Part shown: piece after piece, positions 1 through 11,713 of the stretch | Numbering within the stretch: position 1 is the stretch's first letter | How the letters are laid out: the number at the start of each line of letters is the position of its first letter | Assembly (NCBI GenBank): GCA_031841125.1 | Contig: CM063114.1 | Coordinates: 33,625,574-33,689,573 of the forward strand | Direction: 5' to 3' | DNA length: 64,000 nucleotides | Source of the DNA: Acanthococcus lagerstroemiae | Taxonomy: Eukaryota > Arthropoda > Insecta > Hemiptera > Eriococcidae | Program-made: the position numbers and the translations under genes | Notes under the pieces: generated by a model | What the model saw: the letters and a program-made list of their open reading frames with translations, nothing else | What the model was told of the DNA's origin: nothing | Database searches by the model: none

Positions 1-274
1 CTACCCCTTGTAGATTCAATTTGCCTCCCCTCTCAGCGAGTTTCTAAATCTTTTTTATTCTTCCAGTTTTTTTGACGTTTTGTATCAAAAAGCGGAAAAT
101 TAAATTTTTAAACGCGTTTCTTTCGGACTGGGAGTAAGATTACGCTTGTTTGCCCCTCCCCTCTTCCCAAAATTCTGTTGCTACACTGATGGAGTCTGAA
201 TGAGTTTGAACGAATTGTAACAAAATCGGACTGATGAGTCAGAAAGGGAAGTAGCGGAGCTACTCCTAATTAAA

Positions 275-794
275 GGGCGAGGAGGGGGCAAAAATTCTAA
301 TCTTTTTGCTATCAGATGAAAATTTATTCTACTGCTAACAAAATTCCTAATCATCAAACAAAGAAAAGCGTAAAGAAAAAAATCCTCCTCCTATTCACTT
401 CTCAAATTTCCCAACCGAAACCAAAATGTAGAACCTTCAAGTTTCGGATTTTTTTTTTTTTTTTGGGGGGGGAGGGCTATACCCTCATTGGTATTCTTAT
501 GACTTCGAGAATATTAATGGAGTCAAGTTGAATTTCAGGGGCGAGGAGGGGGCAAAAATTCTAATCTTTTTGCTATCAGATGAAAATTTATTCTACTGCT
601 AACAAAATTCCTAATCATCAAACAAAGAAAAGCGTAAAGAAAAAGATCCTCCTCCTATTCATTTCTCAAATTTCCCAACCAAAACCAAAATGTAGAACCT
701 TCAAGTTTCGGATTTTTTGTTTGGGGGGGGGGCTATACCCTCATTGGTATTCTTATGACTTCGAGAATATTAATGGAGTCAAGTTGAATTTCAG
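275..794. repeat. Tandem duplication, two ~260-bp copies
   Basis: Two head-to-tail copies lie at 275-538 and 539-794, offset by 264 bases. They are nearly identical apart from the length of a poly-T/poly-G tract (T-run then G-run at 450-476 in copy 1, shorter in copy 2) and a few substitutions. Each begins with GGGCGAGGAGGGGGCAAAA and ends with GTTGAATTTCAG. Short ORFs in the two copies share the same peptide only because the DNA is duplicated; I see no gene. Confidence 0.9.
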
Positions 795-1888
795 AAAAGT
801 CTGAATTCGCATAATAGTGGCGTATTGGCGGGAAAATAATAGAAACCATCCCTCAAGTTTTGAAAATTGCCTTCCATTGAAAAATCAGCAACCCTCAGTT
901 GGAAGGTTTATTTGCTTGTTTATACAACTTAAATGAATATCAAAATCACAAGATTTGTTTGTTCACTCAGTTCACGAAATATACACCTTGTATTTGAAAA
1001 AATTTGGATCCTCTCCCCACCTCCCGCATTATGACCGCTTTGGTAAACTTTGGAAGGTAAATACCCCGCATGCTAAAGTCCCAGAATATGGGTAGTTGAA
1101 GAAACATATGACTGAAAGGAATAATACAGATTGAAGCGAATAAACTAAAACAATATGAGCGATTTTTTAAAATTCTCGCAAATAGTTGTGAACAAGTAGA
1201 TGCTCTTAAACTCTTTAAAGCGACTCGCTAAGCCGCCCAAAACTCGTTCCAGATTCTTTATGACTGTTCCAGACTTGCTAAAGACTCTTTCGAAATCCTC
1301 CACATTTGATCAGGACCCTTGAAAACTTGATCATGACTTTCTGAAGGTCCTGGAGACTCTTTATGATTTTTCAAGACTCATCGAGGATCTTTGAAAACTT
1401 GTTTAAGATTCGGTAAGACTTTTTCACAGTTGTTTAAAACTCAGTAGGACTGTAGACGATTCATTTACAAGTATCACGACTTTTTCACACTTGTTTAGGA
1501 TTCCTTGAAACTCTTTAGGAAATCTAGAAGCCTCGTTTGAGATCCTGTAAAATGTTGTTATTGTGAAGCGTTTCCGATTGCAATATTTCTCACTAGGAGG
1601 TGTAAGTTCCACCATCGCCTTCCTCGATATCCGTGCCTGGCGTAAGGATTTTTGGGTCCTGCATGAATAATGAATACATTGACACTAACATAGGCCCTAA
1701 TTGCCGATCTATTTCAAACGTGTTTCAATTTTGCCTTGATCCTATTATAACAGTATTGACGCTATTATAAAAAATGCCCTTTGCTGTGGAAGTCAAATGA
1801 CAGCACATATACCAAAGTGAATGAGGAATCAATGTCGTTTAGCACATTCAGTTACTTGACCTCCATAGTGCTTGGACACTTTTTAATG
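795..1888. other. Gene-poor stretch with degenerate GACTC-rich repeats
   Basis: No supported gene. From about 1190 to 1550 the sequence is dominated by short, highly diverged motifs such as AAGACTC, GACTCTTT and CAAGACTC spaced roughly 15-30 bases apart. The same kind of sequence recurs at about 12.4-13.1, 16.1-16.45, 28.73-29.05, 32.65-32.77 and 34.6-34.76 kb. Confidence 0.6.
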
Positions 1889-3253
1889 CTAAATATCATC
1901 AGTTTTTGTGAAAGTATATCGTATTTGGCGAACCTGTTGAGCAGTGGCGTGTGCCACACCGGTGACCAATAAAAACCGCGCAATATAGTGGATATTCCAG
2001 GATATCAGAGAGAAAAGTTTCGAGTGCATTTTCGCGTAATTCTTTGTTTTCGCGTTGATGACGTATCCGAAAATAGTGAAATACATGTTGCACACGGTGG
2101 TCAAAAAGCACGCACTCAACGTGGTCAGCAGTTGCAGCTTATACATTCGATTGAGATCATGAACCATCTGGCACAGAGATCGATGACAGAATCTGTACAC
2201 TTCGATTAAGTCGGCCAGGCTGTACTTGCAAACTGTGTTTTTTTGCAGCTTGTTTTTCATCTTCAGCAGGTCAATTCTGCGCATCGTGGTTTCGCGAAAA
2301 AATCGTGCATTGCTGAAGCTGAATAAAATGATACAAAAACATGGTATTCTGATTATATGAGGAATGCCCGTGAGAAGGTATAAGCATGGCAGTATTTAAA
2401 TGTCACTAGCCTCCAGTAAAACTTACGAATATCGTCGACACGAAGTCCGTTCATCCAGAGATCGATGTGCAGCTTTTGTCTCTTCTAATCCGATCTCGAT
2501 TAGTGTCTCATTTATGACTGTAAATCTGATACGAACCAAATAAGCGCTGAACACGAACAGAATATCGCCACAAAATCCGGTCAGGCTGGACCAAACCAAA
2601 ATGGCGCTCCAAATATTACCAAAGGCGTTGTTAAACTTGATGACGGTACGCAGGTAGTTCGCATTGGCCGGAAATCCTACCATGGCGAAGACGAAGACGA
2701 TGGTTATCCCAAACAAGATATGCTTTTTCGGGCTCACTATATCTTTGAAACTATTCATCTGTTTCAAAAATGTATCCACATGGTAGATATTATCGAAATA
2801 CTTTTTCAGCCCGACTTTCAACGGGTAAACGGCGACCACTCGAGCACTCAAACTCATCAGTGTAACTAGGATCGGGTCGAGCACCTTCATGATCAACGAC
2901 TGTTTGCTCTCGGGCTTGTGCTGCGACGATTCGTTTGTCAAGTGATACGTGAAAATATCGCCCGGATAATCCTTCGGTAATCTTGTTTGCAAAATGTACA
3001 CAGGGGCTGACAGTCCGTGCAACAGTGTAGCGAATAAAAGGACCATAGAAAAGATCAATTTCGTGGTTCTCAACTTGATCGGAATAGAACCAGTTGCCGG
3101 GTCTCTTCGACCAAATTGGTACTCCCAAGGCATGATGCCGAAAAAAGTGCACAGAAAATAAATTGGTATAAATGCCGAAGATACGTTCGACATTATTGTT
3201 ACACTTATGAACTCTTGTTGATTACGTTTGAGCACAGAAAAGTGAAAGTACAC
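1889..3253 (-). CDS. Gustatory receptor family protein (7tm_7-like), C-terminal exon not found
   Basis: Two exons on the minus strand, 3253..2427 and 2312..1889, joined by a GTAAGT donor and a CTTCAG acceptor with matching phase. They encode about 416 residues to a stop; the Met at 3193 (MSNVSSAF) is an equally good start. The protein has many hydrophobic membrane segments. A segment near residues 300-350 (LADLIEVYRFCHRSLC, then HDLNRMYKLQLL) and TM6 with the following ATAQQV motif match the insect gustatory receptor pattern. Receptors of this family detect tastants as ligand-gated channels in sensory neuron membranes. The usual last exon with the seventh membrane helix and a TYxxxxxQF end is missing. 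Reading simply stops at TAG 1889. An intron starting at the CAG|GTTCGC near 1937 is possible, and a weak frame at about 1745-1850 carries a stop, so this may be a pseudogene or an incomplete model. Confidence 0.72.
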
Positions 3254-6200
3254 TTTTTTAATTAAGTTTACCTTCGCCCATTACGCGTACACATTGAAGG
3301 ACAGACACGCAGAATAAACAGTCGATGCAGAGGATTAATTATGTTATTCAGGATAAACAGATTATAAATATTAATTTACAGGTAATAATGCAGGTAAATT
3401 GAGGATTAAAAAAATAAATCACGCAACAATAGGTTTTGCAATGGATTATTGCTCAAAGTTGCTATCTGAATAACGAAAAAAAAAACACCGGTGACAGATG
3501 TGCCGAATGTGACTAGTTGGCCACAGTCCCAATTATGGCCATATTGAAAATAATACGCGATAAAAATTGTGAACCAAAATTCAATAAACGATGAAAAATA
3601 ATGTTCATAGTTATACAATTTTAGTTTCAATTTTTAATGGTAAAATATTCTCAGCCGGCCATAGTGCCGACCTTTTCTATTTGGCGCGGGTACCTCCTCC
3701 CCATTTTTACTAGTAAACATAGAGGTGTTCATCAAATTAGTGTCCTCCCTCTCTTTTTTTGGTCGCATAGTTGGATCTTTACAGATCTTCGAATGATAAG
3801 GTCTATTTTATCGCGGGTAAATACAATTTCGGGGGGGGGGGGGGGTCTAATGTACTACTAACTTCGGAATTCTAAATAGATCGGAACCTAACAAAATATT
3901 GAAACAGGGCTTCTTTGGACCGCTGATTTTGAATACCGCAACAGACTTTTGATTCTCATGTTAAACCTAAATATACAAATTTGTAGACCTAAAATGAGCG
4001 AAATTAAATTGACTTACAAATTTGAATAACGCATCGAAATAGGGATTTTTCGGTCGCTTATTCCAAATATCGTATCAGATTTCTGATCCAGACCCAAAAA
4101 TCCGAATTTAGATCCAAAAAGTGTCAAAATTAAATTGGCTCGAATAATCTTATAGAATCTCAAAGTAGGGGAAACCGGGTAAATTGCTCCCGGGATAAGT
4201 TGTCTCAACCTTCATGTCACCCGTGTAAAAGGTGCTTATTTGAATCTGATGATGTCACGCTACTCCTTAGTGTACCAACACTTCATCCATGCCTGATAGA
4301 CCTCGCGATTATGGAACTGACCCGATTTATAGTGGTTTGATATTTTGATAACACAAAATTTAGCAAAAAGTCACGTTTTATCAAGAAGTTTACTCTCATG
4401 AGTGTAATATTTTGTACTGGCAAAATTCAAATACTGTGGGTAATTCGAATTTCTTCAGCTATCTGTGGGTTATCCTCCCCCCAATAATAGTTCTTTCTAA
4501 ACTCCCTCAATCCGGGGCAAGTTGTCCCATTACAAAAATTATCAATTAATGCGAATTTTGTTACATGTTTTTAGAAAATGGTACGAAAATACGTTCGTCA
4601 GAGTTTTCAGCACGTTTTTAGCACACTCATCATGTATGGCAAGTTACCCGGGTATGGGGCAGCTCGTCACTAAAAAGTGGCCAAGGGTTGTAGCTACAGT
4701 TTGAACCTAATTTGAAGTTTTTCGGTCCAATAGTTTTATTCAGAATTTTGAAGTTTCTAAAAATTGTGACAACTAACCCCGGTGTCCCCTAGAGTTTTCT
4801 TGGATTGCTGATTAGTGACAGATTTTTGTCATAAATAGGAAACTGTTTCTGATGTGTGGTTCCCACTTTTGTTCTACTCAGGGAAAATGATCGGTTCAGA
4901 TTTCGTCTTATCTGTCATGTTCATTTTACCATCCCTGCTAAAAATCGTGGACATGGCGGTTTTCTTCCATTTTTAAATTTAATAATTTTATTATTATCAA
5001 ACATTATATTCATAATTTGCATTAAAAAACTTAACAAACTCGAATATAGCATCAGAATTTTGATCTCACATTGATTTGGTCCCAAAATTCCAAATTTGGG
5101 ATTCAAAAGGGTAAAAGCTAAATTGGCTTGAGAAGTTGAACAAAATATCGAAGTAGAGGTCTTTTGGGTCGGTGATTTCGAATAGTGCTCTTCAGATTTT
5201 GGATCCGGGTTAATCAAAGCGAAAAAATTAAACTGGACTGAAAAGTTGAACAACCCCGAAAACTTAGCTGATATTATATTCGACACTTTTGTCGACATTC
5301 AAAATCGGTCACTTTTCCGGCACGACTAATTCGTCGAATTCGACACACAAAATAGATTGAAAAGTCGAGGAGTTGAAACCGATATTGTTGTCGACGTCGC
5401 CTTTTTGTCGTCTATCGCTAATCAAAAACCGGAAAAAAATCGATACCAAATTATAATACGGAAAATCAACTAGGCAACCTCGACTTTTTTTTTATCAAGA
5501 GCCGATGAGAAAGTAGATATCTAATTACATACAGAAACACGTCTCGGTAAATACAAATTTTTTGTGGACTTTGGCTATTCAAATGCCTATGAAAACGTTG
5601 GTAGACTTTGATCTCGTTACCGAGTCATTTCATTTTCCTATCTCTGATTCGACTTCACGCGAAGTTTTTCCATTACATATTCAATATCGACAGTCTGCAA
5701 GTTTTTCTAGAAGAAATATAATGTAGGCTATCCAACAGTTATTCAACATAAAATTCAATGTCGATTATTTATTGAATGGTTGATTCAAACTCCGAAAGCG
5801 ATAAACGTATCGGCATTTTGATTCGACTATTATTATCTTTATAAATTACTATTTTTAATAAATTCAAAATGAGATGATTCCAGGCTAATGTGACGTCAAA
5901 TAATGATGTCTAAGCAACCACATAGGAAATGTAATAAAAATTACTAAATTAAAATGTCGCACTCGATGTCGATTTCAACACTTATATCGATACTTGTTTC
6001 AACCGGATGCGTATCGAAAAATTTTTTTCTTTTAGATCGCAAGTCGTGATTCGTAATACAAACTGAAAAATTTTACTGTATAATTCGAGGGAACTTTTGT
6101 AAATATCATTTGAATAGTATCAAGCGAAATTGAAAGTCATTGAAAAATTATCGACGTTCCGGCCCTCCTATACATAGCCCATTTGCTGGTCAAATGGAAA

Positions 6201-8441
6201 CTTCTGATAAGCACAGTTAAATAATCAAATTTCTAATAGAAATGACAATTTGAACAGAGTTTTCATTTTGAAGCAAGTCTTTTCCTCGTTGAATCTTGAG
6301 AAAGGTAGAAAAGGGCCTCTTCCTCCCACCTTACGATCAACTGATAGAAAATTTGGGATGAAGTGAAATTAGTTACTCGAGATGAAAATTTCTAGGAACT
6401 CACGACACGAAGTGCAGCCTAGAGGCAAAACTTCTATTTTACCAAACAGTAAAAATCGTAATTTCATCGTTTACAAACTTTCTAGCCACGTCAAGGATAA
6501 TTTTTCATTGAAATTGAAAAAAAATCTGAAAAACTACTGTCACATTTTTTCTGAAAATTGTTGGCTCTTCGTTTTATTTTCCATGTCAATATGATTACCT
6601 CATCCTCGGATCAACTCGATGCCCTTTCAAGATAAAATTTGGTTTGTAGGCGTTCAAGTCTGCGACGTTGTTCAACTTTTCAATCCAAGTCACTTTTGTT
6701 CACCCGTTGGGAAAATGTTGAATTTGTAGATTAAATCGATGCTAAACAAAAAGTCAGATGTGATATTCGAAATCAGCGACCTCCCCAACTCCCCCAAAGA
6801 AATTCGATAGTTTATTTAGTTTTTCAAGCAAAAGTATTTTTGACCTTGTTTTAGTCCGAAAATTTAATTATTGGCCCCACACTTCAGAATCAGATTGAAA
6901 ATCTGATACGACACTCAAATCAGCGGCCGAAATTGAAACTATTCAGTTCCTCGTGTAAATTTAATTTCGACTATTTTGGGTCCAAAATTTAGATTTCTGG
7001 GCTCAAACAGGCCCCAATTGAGGCTAAATAAAAAAATTGATGTAATATTCGAAATCAGTGACCCAAGGAACCCCTATTTCGATATTTGATTCGTTACCTT
7101 TCCATTTAAGATTCCAGAGCTGGTGACACATTTGAGCCTCCTTTTTTGAGGAGAATAAATTTCTTCACCCACAAAAAGAAACTACATAGATCCTTTCACT
7201 TCAAGTTTAACTCAACGCCGGTCCCACTTCGCGTTCAGAAAAATTAATTGTAGGATTATCCTTTTACGCCTTGAATTAACTGTTCATCACCATCTGTACA
7301 CATATGCATATGAAATTGCATACTCAATTCCCCGTAAATACGTCATTCAGCTCAACTATCAGTATCAATACCGTAGTAAATAATCTTTCGGCTAATTATT
7401 GGTCATGATTTCGTCTTAGTGATCTTTATTTTAAATTTTACGTTGTTTAGTTTTGTACCCTTGAGTAGCTGAGACAATTTCTTGTAATGTTGGTGGATTT
7501 CTGGCACTTATTTGTCTTTAGTTTTTGATTTTGTCTTGTTCGTGATTTTTCTTGAAGATCTATTTTTGTTCCATGACGATCTGATTTTAAGATAAAGAAG
7601 AAGAGGGAGAGAAGGAACAAGTTCGTGGAACACTCTCTATGTCTGTGTAAGCAAAGTTGATAGGGGCTGGTCTGAGGTTTTTCAACTTACCCGTTACATT
7701 CGCCAAATAAAATTGATTCCCTTTCCTTTAAGATGAAATTTTTGAATTATAGGGAACCCAAATTTGTAACGTAGGTCAGTTTTTCAATGATGCGGAAAAA
7801 TGTTGAACATGTGGTTTAAATCGAAGCTCAGATTAAAATTTTGGTGCAATATTTTAAATCAACGACTCCCCCCCCCCTCACCCCCAAAAAACACAACTAT
7901 TCACTCAATTTTTCAAGCGAAATTAATTTTAGCAATTCTTAGGTCTGAAACTTGAATTTTTAAGCCTGAGTCGGGACACCGGATCAAAAATCTGGTCGGA
8001 ATCGGAGACCCAAAAATCCCGTTTTTCGATGTTTTTTCGGTACCTCTCCAGTTAAGTTTTTGAAGTTGGTGGCATATTCCAGTTTGATCTCAGTATACCA
8101 ATTTTATTCTATTTTTCAACGTCTTATAAAAATTTGGAAGGTGTGCAACAGGTATGATTATTTCTTGTTAACATTTTAGTCAGGACTCCGCAAAATATAC
8201 ACCAAAATGCGAACAGCGTTGCTAGAAGATTTGCTGAATTTTTAAATCATATTTTTTAAAATTAAGAAGTCAGCTTCCGGGAGCTATTTGGTACATTTGC
8301 TTTACGTTCTGGGACCGAAAGTCTGTAATTTTAGTTTTTTTCGCATTTATTCTGGAAATTTGTTGACATTTGTCTTTTCAACGAGTTGAAAAGTTTTTCA
8401 TCGGAGAAAAATGAAGCTCATCGTACAAGAATGTAAATCTG
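3254..8441. other. Long gene-poor stretch with dispersed ~130-bp repeats
   Basis: I see no supported gene. Several diverged copies of one AT-rich repeat are present, in both orientations, at about 3.9-4.19, 5.04-5.28, 6.73-7.09 and 7.69-8.05 kb. A recognisable core reads like AAATTAAATTGGCTCGAA, then ATCGAAATAGGG, then GGTCGCTGATTTCGAATA. Two copies at 3.96-4.19 kb sit about 130 bases apart. A G14 run lies at about 3831-3845 and a C-run near 7869. Confidence 0.6.
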
Positions 8442-8447
8442 TTTATT
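8442..8447 (-). terminator. Candidate polyadenylation signal AATAAA
   Basis: AATAAA on the minus strand (TTTATT on plus), about 40 bases downstream of the stop codon of the four-pass membrane protein gene. Spacing is suitable for 3' end formation, but the motif is common in AT-rich DNA. Confidence 0.4.
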
Positions 8448-8487
8448 ATTGACGCTCGTGCAAATAAATGTAAGTTTAACGTAAAAG

Positions 8488-11400
8488 TTAAGCCTGGAAA
8501 CATTCCGTATAATATAAAATACAAACAACGATCGCGCAAATACTTTTAATGACTCCGAATATGTTATTACTGATCTGATTGTGTTTGTGTGCCTGTTGTC
8601 TCATATGGTAATTGAAAGTTATCAGACCGACAATATTGAATAGAACTGCTCCGTAAAGTTTGGTCATCGCTTCCTATAGAAAACAAAGGATTATACTTAT
8701 GTAGTTATTAAATTACTCCAAAAGAATGCACTCCACTTGGCGAAATGAAAGCTAAATGAGTAGATATACTCTTCAGTCAGAAAACTGGTTTATTTGTGAT
8801 GGGAATCAGGCAGAACCGAAGCCATGGGGTGGCTTCTGAAGTAATCCAGTTTTGCACCTTTTTTCGGAATTTAAAAACATCAAATCCCAAAAATTGTCAT
8901 TTGGCACCAAATGAAAATATGCAAAATTTCAGCTCGATCAGAGGAAGTCTGAGCCTCTCCCAGTACTTCGTTTTCTTATAAAATGATAAGAGTTTTAAAA
9001 TTTTTCAGAATTTTTTTTCCCCGCCTCCTTATAATGCTAGAAACGACCTCTAATGAACAGCTGTTTCACCTTTTTTCAAGAATAAAATATATTACAATAA
9101 TCGATGAGGTCGAAAACTTGACCAAGGGGTCCACAGAAGGAGGGCTTGAATAAAAGTGGAATGAACTATTTATTTGACGTGGTACTCGACACACAGATTT
9201 TCGTAATCGCTTAAACTCAAGGGTAATTTTCGGGTCCGCCCTCCAGTATAGGGAGTCAATTTCTTAATGTCTCCCTTCATCATTGGCTTTCATAGCTACG
9301 GAGGAAGACTCAAATTTCAAATAAATAAACAAATGCTAGAATTGATTCATTGTTTCATCATCATACTTTGTTTGTATCTTTTTGTTCTCGCTGAGAACCA
9401 ATTTTGGAGATGATTTTTGGATAAGATCCTCAACCTAGCACTAGAGGGAGTATACTCGAGTTATCAGTTTTTGCACCTACCCACTGAATCTTATTTAGAT
9501 GATACTCGTAATTTTAGGGTCCAATAATTTTTCATAGAGTATGACTGGGAGCTTTATGCAAAAGGTGACCCATTTGTACAAAATGGTACTTATATGACTT
9601 AGGTTGCTGTACTCGCTGAATCAATGTACTAACTTATATTTTTACAAATAAAGAAAAAATTTATGTGATGAGATACATATAGACTTAATAATAATAATAA
9701 TAATAATATATATATTTGCGACCCTCTCTCCAGCCTAAAGTGGCCAATTACAGAGGGGATCGGGGGGGGGGGAATATGCACAAATTTTTACAATAAAAAC
9801 AAAAAACAAAACCAAAAACAAAAGAGGAACAAAAAACCTTAAGTAAGAAAGGAAGATGAGTGTGGAAGAGAGAAGAAAATAACAGGAAGATGGAGAGAGG
9901 GAGATTCTAATTGACATGGGAAATTAATGAGCTGGAGATGAAGATTAAATGATGATGAAATGATGAGATGCCACCCACAACCCCTCGTAATATTATCACG
10001 AAAGTGGATCAACAAATCACAAATTACCCACAATAGATTTGAAACGACAAAATCAGCATTCAAAAATGTTTAACATCTCAATTTACACATCTTATCAACT
10101 AGCACTCTAAATTAAGAGCAACTTTACTTTTCGTAAAAAAAAATATATCACGGAAGTATGCAGTCTGAACTATATTGACCAAGTTTACATAATGTAAACT
10201 GAAATCTAATAGGCGTAACCTCAGGAGAGGTCAGGGGCCCCTCGATGTACATACATTTTATTACGTGTTTAAATCATTTTGTGAATGAGAAAATGAGTTC
10301 TCATCTATTCCTTTATCGTGATATTATGGTTTCTAAATTATAGTAGTATTTAGAAGCAAGAGGAAGATCGTGTGAAAAGATGGGAGCAGAGGGATGTACA
10401 CTATACCTATGTGTACAGAATTATACACAACTGGACGAATGGGTAACTTAATATCGGCGCTTACAGATTTTTCCGATTGGCTGCACTAAATACGAATCGA
10501 TATATCGCGGTACCTCATACTAACAACGTTCCCCATAATAGACCACTTTCCCCTGTTTACTATCACATAGTGCGGAAATCTGTAAATTAATATTTTTGAG
10601 ATGAAAATTTATTTTTTGCCCTGAAAAGTTACGTTTTCCAACTTATGTACATTTTCCTACATCGCATCACATTTGTAATGAAATAAGACAATTCGTTACC
10701 ATTGGAGGAGTGAATGTTGTACCACTTAGTATAGCAATCATCTGTCCTAATGTTATGATGAAATATATTCCATACACGGTGGCTTCAAATATTACCATAT
10801 TTCCACTGAATTCGTTGTAAAGATCGTAGAATGTATATAAATGGAATACAAAGCAAATAGTTATTAAAATCTGCAAAAAGGAAACAAAAAATTACAATAA
10901 ATATGCCAATTTATTCGAGGCTGTTTCCTCCTATATACAACTTAAGATTTGGAAATTAGAAAGAAAGTCTGCATTACTTTTTTAATTATTTTAGTATTAC
11001 CTATCTCTAAGAAAAATATCAAACTTTCAAAGAACAGGGTAACATTATGTCTAACAGTTATAAATGAAGGTTCAGTGACCTGACTGTCCCAGATGACACA
11101 TTTATCCAGTGCTGCTGTGACAGTAATCCAATGCGACGCTGCAGCGGAATACCCCCCCCCCCCCTCATATTCATCATAGGTGTCAAGTCGAACCGTCGTA
11201 AAAGCAAACATGGTAGGCAATTCATGCGGCACAACGAAATTGCTACTTTCATATTCATTGTTATGCAGGCATTGCTGTTTAATTAATCAGATAGAATAAA
11301 ATGCTTCATCTAAGTTTGAGTATTGGGGAATTTGAGGGCTTGGCCCTTCTTTTCGCCCTTCCCCAACTTTCTTGCAGACACCATAACTTTATTGTGTTGA

Positions 11401-11713
11401 AGACTGCACTGCTTGAGGTTGGTTGACTTCCAACCTGTCTCTCTGTTCTGCTGGCTGGTTCTGGAGCAATCTTACAAATTAACTCCTTCATTCGTGTTGA
11501 AGTATGAGAATGTGTATGCGTCATGTTGATAGAATCGCTTGAAGATAACTTTGCCATTCATTACTTTTGCCACCAGTATGAAAGGTAGCCAACGAATATC
11601 TTGTCACTTGGCATAAACGTTTAAGTTCGTGCAAAACGGACAACGCTTAATTATTTAAATAACGATGTACTTACTATTTGTGCAATTTGAAAGGGCGAAA
11701 AGGGTGTCGCCAT
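8488..11713 (-). CDS. Small four-pass membrane protein, 131 aa, three exons
   Basis: Reconstructed from three phase-0 exons: 11713..11675 (MATPFSPFQIAQI, donor GTAAGT), 10870..10700 (acceptor TTTTTGCAG, donor GTAACG) and 8673..8488 (acceptor CTATAG, stop TAA). The joined protein is 13+57+61 = 131 residues with four hydrophobic segments: about residues 14-33 (ILITICFVFHLYTFYDLY), 39-62, 72-93 (LYGAVLFNIVGLITF) and 106-128 (FGVIKSICAIVVCILYY). Size and layout are like small insect four-pass proteins of the Snakeskin or MARVEL kind, but I recognise no signature that fixes the family. All introns being phase 0 and the clean splice signals support a real gene; function is unknown. The first intron holds a C14 run, the second a trinucleotide repeat. 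Confidence 0.6.
9688..9718. repeat. (AAT)n / (AT)n microsatellite
   Basis: A run of about eight TAA/ATA units followed by a short AT alternation, inside the second intron of the small four-pass membrane protein gene. A G-run of ten follows at about 9763. Confidence 0.9.

Noticed and set aside
10942..11258. Two overlapping minus-strand frames of 66-96 codons within the first intron of the small four-pass protein gene.
   Set aside because: They run through a C14 homopolymer (a Gly run), have no splice-compatible edges, and the gene model closes without them.
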